Source: Gorillibacterium sp. (GTDB lineage Bacteria > Bacillota > Bacilli > Paenibacillales > NBRC-103111). Taken from it: a stretch of 7,583 nucleotides of DNA. The notes under the pieces were generated by a model that was given only the letters and a program-made list of their open reading frames with translations, was not told the origin of the DNA and made no database searches. This document shows, piece after piece, positions 1 through 4,856 of this stretch (the stretch's first letter is position 1; every line of letters starts with the position of its first letter). The DNA is taken from NCBI GenBank assembly GCA_023511325.1, contig JAIMBU010000105.1, positions 1 to 7,583 of the forward strand, in the 5' to 3' direction. The position numbers and the translations under genes are program-made.

Positions 1-343
1 GGTAGGTAATGGATTGTACGATATTCTTAAAGATGCGGCCGCGAATTTCATTCAGCAATAGTGCCAGCAGAATGGGCGCAGGAAAGCCGAACACGAGTGT
101 ATAGAGACTGATCAGTAGCGTATTGCGGATCAATCGCCAGAAATAATAGCTTTCGTAGAACGAAATGAAATGCTTGAAGCCGATCCAATCGCTGGCCCAT
201 ATCCCTTTAACGGGAGAGAAATCTTTAAACGCGATTTGTAAGCCGTACATCGGCAGGTACATGAAAACGACATAATAAAGCACAACGGGAAGCAGCATAA
301 AATAGATATATTTGTGACGTGCCAAGTCTTTCAGTAATTTCAT
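1..343 (-). CDS. LplB/YteP-type ABC sugar transporter permease, N-terminal part
   Basis: This is the first 114 codons of an inner-membrane permease of the carbohydrate uptake (CUT1) ABC class; the rest lies beyond the left edge. It should form half of the channel that takes up the sugar delivered by the upstream lipoprotein. The translation begins MKLLKDLARHKYIYFMLLPV. A first membrane helix spans about residues 12-31 and a second about 74-97. Between them is the family-typical stretch GLQIAFKDFSPVKGI (34-48) followed by WIGFKHF (53-59). The segment FGFPAPILLALLLNEIRGR (85-103) is also characteristic of LplB proteins, which run to about 300 residues. The start is well set: AAGGAGG lies 9 nt upstream, and the ATG 7 nt further upstream (CGATGCGATGA context) hits a stop after one codon. 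It follows the solute-binding gene by 94 nt on the same strand, so co-transcription is likely. A second, YtcP-type permease is expected next, outside the window (inference). Confidence 0.93.
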   Translation of the reverse strand, partial: MKLLKDLARHKYIYFMLLPVVLYYVVFMYLPMYGLQIAFKDFSPVKGIWASDWIGFKHFISFYESYYFWRLIRNTLLISLYTLVFGFPAPILLALLLNEIRGRIFKNIVQSITY

Positions 344-352
344 CGCATCGAT

Positions 353-359
353 CCTCCTT
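353..359 (-). promoter_or_regulatory. Ribosome binding site of the permease gene
   Basis: The minus strand reads AAGGAGG, a near-perfect complement of the 16S 3' end, 9 nt before the permease ATG. It lies outside the large stem-loop at 378-430, so that structure should not hide it directly. Confidence 0.8.
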
Positions 360-377
360 CGCTTGTTGATAAGGAAT

Positions 378-430
378 GGAGCGGGAATCCCTGGCCTGCT
401 CATGCAGGACTAGATCAGGGATACCGCTCC
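378..430 (-). repeat. Large stem-loop between lipoprotein and permease genes, probable mRNA stabiliser or attenuator
   Basis: Two 7-bp perfect arms are stacked. GGAGCGG (378-384) pairs with CCGCTCC (424-430), and ATCCCTG (387-393) pairs with CAGGGAT (416-422), separated by a 2x1 internal loop. The apex carries its own hairpin, CCTGC (395-399) with GCAGG (404-408) around a 4-nt loop. The structure starts 7 nt after the lipoprotein stop codon in the transcribed direction. The RNA after it reads ATTCCTTATC, with no T-run, so it is not a standard intrinsic terminator. Such structures after binding-protein genes of ABC operons often protect the upstream mRNA from 3' exonucleases and lower permease expression. 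That role is inferred here. Confidence 0.72.
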
Positions 431-437
431 AAGGGCT

Positions 438-2117
438 TTACCGTTTCAAGTAACGATCATAAGCGTCCTTCTGTATAGCCAGAACCTCATCGATGCCCAT
501 ATCTTTAATTGTGCTGACAAATTTGTCGAAGCTGGTCAGAGGCTCTGCGCCCATGACAAACTTGTCGAACATCTCATCGCGGTAGGTATTTACATCGTTC
601 ATAATTGTCGCCATGCGGCCCGACTCTTCGTTCGTATAAGAAAGCGGGGGTAGCCAGCTTTCATTATCTACGTCCATCCAAGTATTAAGTGCATCTTTCT
701 GCTGCGGCATCGAAGCATTCTGTTCCTGATAGCGTTTATCTTGAACGAGCGGTGCTCCGAACGGAATCGCGTATCTTCCAAGAGCCGTGGCGAAGGAAAG
801 GCCATCCGGATTTTTCATAATTTCACTCGTATAGGTAGGATAACCATCCACATGGGTATAGCTTTGACCTTCAATACCAAAGTTGAACAGCATAGAGCCT
901 TCCTCTCCGTATTTGTAGTCCAGCCATTTTACGCTTTCGACAATATGCTTGTTGTTTTTTGTGATCGCTGCTCCGAGATTGTTGTAAATAGGTTCGCGCT
1001 GTCCTAGCGTTGGCTTTTCTCCCTTGTTTAAGGTTGGATAGGGAGCGCCGACAAGATTGAAGGCGGGTACTTTGCTCTTCATGGCTGTCATATATTTGCC
1101 GATGCCACCACCGACAGCCATTTCAGCTGCGCCTAGCAAATTGCCGGTAAACTTAGCGTCTTTTTGTTTGTCGTCGGTTGCTGCATAGTCACGATCAATC
1201 AGTCCTTCTTGATACCAATCATGCATCGTTTGCAGAAATTGTTTATATTCCGGTTGCAGAGGTCCAAAGAGAATATCATCACCCTTTAAGCTGAACCGAC
1301 CCGTTGTACCCCAGGCATTCAGAAAGGCGTTGCTAAAATTCAGTACCGTATCCTTTTTGATTAATAAGGGAATCTCATCTGCCTCGCCATTGCCATTCGG
1401 GTCATTTTCTTTAAACGCTTTCAAAACCGTATGCCACTCGTCCACTGTCGTTGGAACGCCCAACTGAAGCTTGTCAAGCCAATCCTTGCGTATTCCCAGA
1501 CCGAAATAAGTTCGCAGGTAAGGATCATTGCGCAAAAAAGGGAAGGAGAAAATGCGGCCGTCATCTGTTGAGATCAGCTTTTTGATCTCAGGGTTATCTT
1601 TCAGCAGCTTGCTTAAATTCGGAGCATATTGATCAATGTAATCGTTAAGCGGAATAATTACCCCGTTATCCATAGCTGCTGCTCCGCCACCAGGATAATC
1701 CGACCAGCCCCATTCGATGATGTCTGGATAATCACCTGAGCTCATCAGCAGATTGAATTGATTTTTCTCCTGGCCAATACCTGGATGCTGAAAATCAATA
1801 TGGATACCTGTTTTTTTCTCCGTTTCCTTATAAGCAGCCATATCATTTAATGTTTTTACGCCTGGTGCCGGACTACCCGACATCTGAACAAAGTACGAAA
1901 GCGTCAACGGTGCGGAGACAATCTTGCCATCCAGTGGAGTCTGGGCTGTTGTAGAAGCGGGCTCAGATTCCTTTACATTTGTTTTGCTTTCACTGTTTCC
2001 CGAACACCCCGTTATGGCTAAAGCCATTGCTAGTGTTACGGATAATGCACAGACAGATCCCCGCTTTAAGTCTCTGGGTGCTCCCGGCTTGCGGAATAAT
2101 CTTTGCTTGTCATGCAT
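438..2117 (-). CDS. Extracellular solute-binding lipoprotein of a sugar ABC transporter (LplA/YtcQ type)
   Basis: This is a 559-residue lipid-anchored receptor on the outer face of the membrane that captures a carbohydrate, probably an oligosaccharide, for the ABC permease. The N-terminus has basic residues (KQRLFRK, then LKRG), a hydrophobic core and the lipobox AITGC with the modified cysteine at residue 38. A Ser/Thr/Glu-rich spacer follows to about residue 65. The segment LLMSSGDYPDIIEW (123-136) is typical of family 1 binding proteins. DPNGNGEADEIP (239-250) resembles the calcium-binding loop seen in many LplA-like proteins. The length fits this long subfamily (about 500-560). The start is placed at this ATG, not the in-frame ATG 111 nt upstream, because GGGGGAG lies 8 nt before it and the lipoprotein signal then sits at the usual distance. 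The gene lies between its likely regulator and permease. The substrate cannot be read from the sequence; relatives of this type include rhamnogalacturonan and other polysaccharide-fragment importers. Confidence 0.93.
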   Translation of the reverse strand: MHDKQRLFRKPGAPRDLKRGSVCALSVTLAMALAITGCSGNSESKTNVKESEPASTTAQTPLDGKIVSAPLTLSYFVQMSGSPAPGVKTLNDMAAYKETEKKTGIHIDFQHPGIGQEKNQFNLLMSSGDYPDIIEWGWSDYPGGGAAAMDNGVIIPLNDYIDQYAPNLSKLLKDNPEIKKLISTDDGRIFSFPFLRNDPYLRTYFGLGIRKDWLDKLQLGVPTTVDEWHTVLKAFKENDPNGNGEADEIPLLIKKDTVLNFSNAFLNAWGTTGRFSLKGDDILFGPLQPEYKQFLQTMHDWYQEGLIDRDYAATDDKQKDAKFTGNLLGAAEMAVGGGIGKYMTAMKSKVPAFNLVGAPYPTLNKGEKPTLGQREPIYNNLGAAITKNNKHIVESVKWLDYKYGEEGSMLFNFGIEGQSYTHVDGYPTYTSEIMKNPDGLSFATALGRYAIPFGAPLVQDKRYQEQNASMPQQKDALNTWMDVDNESWLPPLSYTNEESGRMATIMNDVNTYRDEMFDKFVMGAEPLTSFDKFVSTIKDMGIDEVLAIQKDAYDRYLKR

Positions 2118-2125
2118 GCTTAAAT

Positions 2126-2136
2126 CTCCCCCTCTT
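2126..2136 (-). promoter_or_regulatory. Ribosome binding site that fixes the lipoprotein start
   Basis: The minus strand reads AAGAGGGGGAG, ending 8 nt before the ATG at 2117. No comparable site precedes the upstream in-frame ATG at 2228, which favours the shorter protein. Confidence 0.75.
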
Positions 2137-2147
2137 GATTTCGGATA

Positions 2148-2162
2148 GGTCACTTGGTGACC
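2148..2162. repeat. 15-bp perfect palindrome GGTCAC-TTG-GTGACC
   Basis: Two 6-bp arms flank a 3-nt centre, 31 bp before the lipoprotein start codon. It could be an operator for a dimeric regulator, or a small hairpin in the leader if transcription starts upstream. With no T-run after it, it is not a terminator. AraC-type proteins usually bind direct repeats, so a second regulator is possible. Confidence 0.5.
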
Positions 2163-2171
2163 ATAGCCAAC

Positions 2172-2200
2172 AGCATAATCTGATTGATCTGGACTGGATA
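2172..2200 (-). promoter_or_regulatory. Weak candidate promoter of the lipoprotein-permease operon
   Basis: On the minus strand TATCCA (2200-2195) and TATGCT (2177-2172) are 17 bp apart. The -10 matches consensus at four of six positions and the -35 is poor. Such a weak -35 would be expected of a promoter that needs an activator. It would give a leader of about 50 nt. No other pair in the 135-bp gap looks clearly better, so this is tentative. Confidence 0.35.
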
Positions 2201-2224
2201 TGGTCTGTTTATTGGATAGGTACT
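2195..2224 (-). promoter_or_regulatory. Tandem direct repeat, candidate AraC-type activator site
   Basis: On the minus strand AGTACCTATCCA (2224-2213) and AGACCATATCCA (2206-2195) match at 9 of 12 positions and start 18 bp apart. The second overlaps the proposed -35. A third related copy, GTGACCTATCCG, lies at 2153-2142. An inverted CTATCCA at 2243-2249 faces the first copy. AraC-family regulators often bind tandem direct repeats next to the -35. Assigning these to the adjacent regulator is inference. Confidence 0.42.
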
Positions 2225-2252
2225 CCAATTGTAAGACAGAGGCTATCCATTT

Positions 2253-4613
2253 CTAAGATCTGTGCTCCGCGTGTAAGTTTTCACGAAATTGTCCTGGGGT
2301 AATGCCTTCATATTTCTTAAAAAACCGGATAAACCCAATATCATTTGTATAGCCCACAAGTTTGGCAACCTGCCCGATGGTGAGATCCGAGGTGGATAGA
2401 ATCCGTTTAGCCTCCTCCAAACGAAAAGAAGCGATGTATTCCATAATCGTTTGTCCGGTCGCTTTTTTAAAGAAGGAAGACAGGTAAGGCTGTGTTATCC
2501 CAAGCTCATCTGCAATCATCCCGACGCTGAGCCCATTCTGGCAGTAGCCTTGTTGGACAATCCTTTTGACCGTCTCCAGCATCCTTGTGCTTTGATCACT
2601 TCGCCCTTCTTTCCATAGACGACAGACGGCAAGGAAGTCTAGCTTGATTCTGCTAAATGCTTGCACCGGATCACGCGTTTCTGGCGAATCCCGATCCAAA
2701 AGCCGAGAGGCAATCAAGGGATCGGCATGAGGTGTTTGCTGAACGATCCGAAAAAGCGTCGAAGCCACGTGAACAATGAAATAGAATCCGACGGAAGGAG
2801 GGATGGCCTCTCCGGTGAAATGATCCGCATACAATGCATCCAGCAGCTGCGAGGTTTTTTCTTCATCACCAGACTTCACAAAATTGGTGAGCTGCTGCTC
2901 GATTTCCATTGGATAATAATAAACGGGCATATTCTGAAGCGCCGCATTCATTCCTCCACCAGGGCCCTTATTTCTTTCCCTGCCTTCCCCTTGTCTTTTT
3001 AGCGCGTCCCGGAATGCTTCCCCGATTGTTTGTACATTCTGGACAATAAAGCTGCTACTGATGGATACCTTTAGGCGGAAGCTATGCTGTAGCACATACT
3101 GCAGCTTGTCCGAAATCAGATCGAGATCCGCCCTAGTGGCTCCATGCGGCGGCTCCTCCTGAAGATTTAGCAGCAATGCGATGCGCCCTTGATCTAGCTC
3201 TGTCGAATATCCGGCATGATGTTCATTAGCCAGATCCTCAGCGATATTAGAAATAATGAAGCTGACGAACATCCACTCCCGCTCATTTCCCTCTTTAGTG
3301 AAATTGCTCATGTCTTCTACATTGATCAGGATTACAGCGTAAGAGGAAGAGACGAAATGAATGCCCATGAATTGCAGCGATTCTGGTCTAAGCTCATGGG
3401 GCTCAGCATAGCCGCGAATCAGCCGGGAGAGAAAATTGAAGCGAATGATCGGTGCCTGCTGAAGCAGTCGTGAGCGAAGCTCGGATTCCGTTAGTCGGGA
3501 CGTTTCAATCGTCGACATGATTAACTCGTATTCGTTAAGCTCTCGTTTATGACGTAGGGGCGGATTGGCGCCCGTAATGGTATGCACCAGATGGCGAATA
3601 GGGAGATAGTTGCGATAAGTCAAGAAGCACGAGACAGCGGCACCTGCTAAAGCGGCTAAAATCAACAGAGCAATGGCCCACTGCCTAACCATATAGACCT
3701 CCTGCAGAAAAATACTTCGCGGCACCTCCAGTACATATTTCCATTCATAAATGGTGGAGGTAGCATAGGAGAATACCGTATTCTCCCCTTCCCAGTCCAT
3801 TTCCAGCTTGCCATGATCGGCAGTTAAATCCTCATAGCGAATTGGAAGCGGGATATGCCGTTCGTCTGTGGAGCAGATCATGCGATTGTCGCGGTCGAGA
3901 ATGTAAATGTTTCCTTTCCCCTCCAGAGTCAAACCTTGAAACAGCTTTCGCAGCTCGTTGGCACTGATCATAATGAACAATGACGCCTTTTGCTTCGAAT
4001 GACTTACTAGTGACAGAGACTGGGTATACGGAACGATGTCTATGCTCTCGTTGAGGTTGTTTGTTACATTTACTTCGGGCTGGAATTCCTGATAAGTGGT
4101 TTGGTGGTCAAAGTAAGCTAACCAGTCCTGAGCCGACTTGCCCTCAAAACGATAAACCTGGTCGAACAGAATAGCGGGTGTCGTTCTCACTCCGGGACCC
4201 AGCACGGTGTGATTTCCCGGTAAATAGATATAGAAATCATAGACAAGCGGACTTATATTTCGATATCGTTCATACTCGCTTGAAAGGGCTAACATATTAT
4301 AGTTTTGTTGACTGCTCATTGAAGGGTTTTCGCTCAACAGCTGAAGTAGCTTGGGATAAGTCACGATCTGCTGCTCCAACTGTTCGATTTTTTCTAATTG
4401 ACCATCCGCCAGTTCACGCAGTTGGCCGAGGATAGCAACATTTGTTTGATCCACCGATTTTTCTACTGCAATCTTGGCACGCCAATAGAGTAAACTTCCA
4501 ATGATAATGAGTAGTAAGAGAAGCACAATATAGGACCAGAAGAATGCTGCCCATGCACCTTTGGATCGCCATCGTGTCCGCAGCTGATTTCCGCTAATGT
4601 TTCTTTTTAACAT
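2253..4613 (-). CDS. Membrane-anchored AraC-family regulator with extracellular sensor domain (YesS/YtdP type)
   Basis: This 786-residue one-piece sensor and transcription activator probably controls the downstream transporter. A basic N-terminus leads into a membrane helix at about residues 22-44. An extracellular domain of about 265 residues follows, of the size and layout of a double-Cache (dCACHE) ligand sensor. A second helix lies at about 311-333. The cytoplasmic middle (about 420-540) resembles the degenerate GGDEF-like region of YesN-type regulators: it has AVILINVEDM and GRIALLLN segments but no GGDEF motif. A Gly/Arg-rich loop (541-555) follows. The C-terminal AraC domain has two helix-turn-helices, at about 695-720 (LSVGMIADELGITQPYLSSF) and 744-777, ending in FFKKYEGITPGQFR. 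The start has AAGGTGAG just upstream and is followed at once by the expected basic N-terminus. It precedes the lipoprotein gene by 135 nt. No separate histidine kinase is present; ligand signals would pass directly to the tethered DNA-binding domain. The ligand is unknown. Confidence 0.92.
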   Translation of the reverse strand: MLKRNISGNQLRTRWRSKGAWAAFFWSYIVLLLLLIIIGSLLYWRAKIAVEKSVDQTNVAILGQLRELADGQLEKIEQLEQQIVTYPKLLQLLSENPSMSSQQNYNMLALSSEYERYRNISPLVYDFYIYLPGNHTVLGPGVRTTPAILFDQVYRFEGKSAQDWLAYFDHQTTYQEFQPEVNVTNNLNESIDIVPYTQSLSLVSHSKQKASLFIMISANELRKLFQGLTLEGKGNIYILDRDNRMICSTDERHIPLPIRYEDLTADHGKLEMDWEGENTVFSYATSTIYEWKYVLEVPRSIFLQEVYMVRQWAIALLILAALAGAAVSCFLTYRNYLPIRHLVHTITGANPPLRHKRELNEYELIMSTIETSRLTESELRSRLLQQAPIIRFNFLSRLIRGYAEPHELRPESLQFMGIHFVSSSYAVILINVEDMSNFTKEGNEREWMFVSFIISNIAEDLANEHHAGYSTELDQGRIALLLNLQEEPPHGATRADLDLISDKLQYVLQHSFRLKVSISSSFIVQNVQTIGEAFRDALKRQGEGRERNKGPGGGMNAALQNMPVYYYPMEIEQQLTNFVKSGDEEKTSQLLDALYADHFTGEAIPPSVGFYFIVHVASTLFRIVQQTPHADPLIASRLLDRDSPETRDPVQAFSRIKLDFLAVCRLWKEGRSDQSTRMLETVKRIVQQGYCQNGLSVGMIADELGITQPYLSSFFKKATGQTIMEYIASFRLEEAKRILSTSDLTIGQVAKLVGYTNDIGFIRFFKKYEGITPGQFRENLHAEHRS

Positions 4614-4671
4614 TGACTCACCTTGGCCTTTCCGTATTGCCAGCTTCTTTGTTATAGAAAATGCAAAGTTT

Positions 4672-4680
4672 AGTATATCA
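4672..4680 (-). promoter_or_regulatory. Candidate extended -10 promoter for the regulator gene
   Basis: The minus strand reads TGATATACT, an extended -10 (TGn before TATACT, five of six matches). It lies about 60 nt before the regulator ATG. No good -35 lies 17 bp upstream (TAGGGA), but extended -10 promoters tolerate that. None of the TATCC repeats seen before the lipoprotein gene occurs here. Confidence 0.45.
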
Positions 4681-4712
4681 ATATTATGAGGCAGTCCCTA
4701 TAATCGATTCGT

Positions 4713-4740
4713 TTGATTCATGATTCATTTGTTAGATAAT
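4713..4740 (+). promoter_or_regulatory. Candidate sigma-A promoter for the U32 gene
   Basis: TTGATT (4713-4718) and GATAAT (4735-4740) are separated by 16 bp and match consensus at four and five of six positions. Transcription would start near 4747, giving a leader of about 110 nt. A perfect TATAAT at 4699-4704 is an alternative -10 but lacks a good -35. The leader (4747-4856) shows one weak hairpin, TCTGGTA at 4791-4797 with a bulged partner at 4805-4812. It has no recognisable riboswitch. Confidence 0.5.
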
Positions 4741-4846
4741 TGGCTCTGAATGTGTGCGGTTCGGGTGCGCCCTTATATTTGAGCAGAAATTCTGGTAAAC
4801 TGGGTATCCAGAGTACGGCTTTTGGGGAGTGTCTCAACTTTTTCTT

Positions 4847-4853
4847 AGGAGGG
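4847..4853 (+). promoter_or_regulatory. Ribosome binding site that fixes the U32 start
   Basis: AGGAGGG lies just before the ATG at 4857. It shows that the open frame running upstream to a TTG at 4740 is not translated as part of the protein. The first residues from this ATG lead directly into the conserved ELLSPAGDW opening of U32 proteins. Confidence 0.85.
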
Positions 4854-4856
4854 TCT

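Noticed and set aside
1569..1590. Inverted repeat TGAGATCA / TGATCTCA inside the lipoprotein gene
   Set aside because: Single 8-bp arms in conserved coding sequence, with no neighbouring structure or T-run in the transcribed direction; plausible by chance.
2118..2228. 37-codon upstream extension of the lipoprotein gene to an ATG at 2228
   Set aside because: It would bury the lipoprotein signal peptide about 75 residues inside the protein, and the good ribosome binding site lies before the internal ATG at 2117. The stretch looks like leader and regulatory DNA.
2661..3473. Plus-strand open frames opposite the AraC-type regulator
   Set aside because: They overlap a complete gene with clear domains, have no convincing ribosome binding sites, and encode no recognisable domains.
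4740..4856. 39-codon extension of the U32 gene to a TTG at 4740
   Set aside because: The TTG overlaps the proposed -10, has no ribosome binding site, and adds residues not typical of the family. AGGAGGG before 4857 decides the start.
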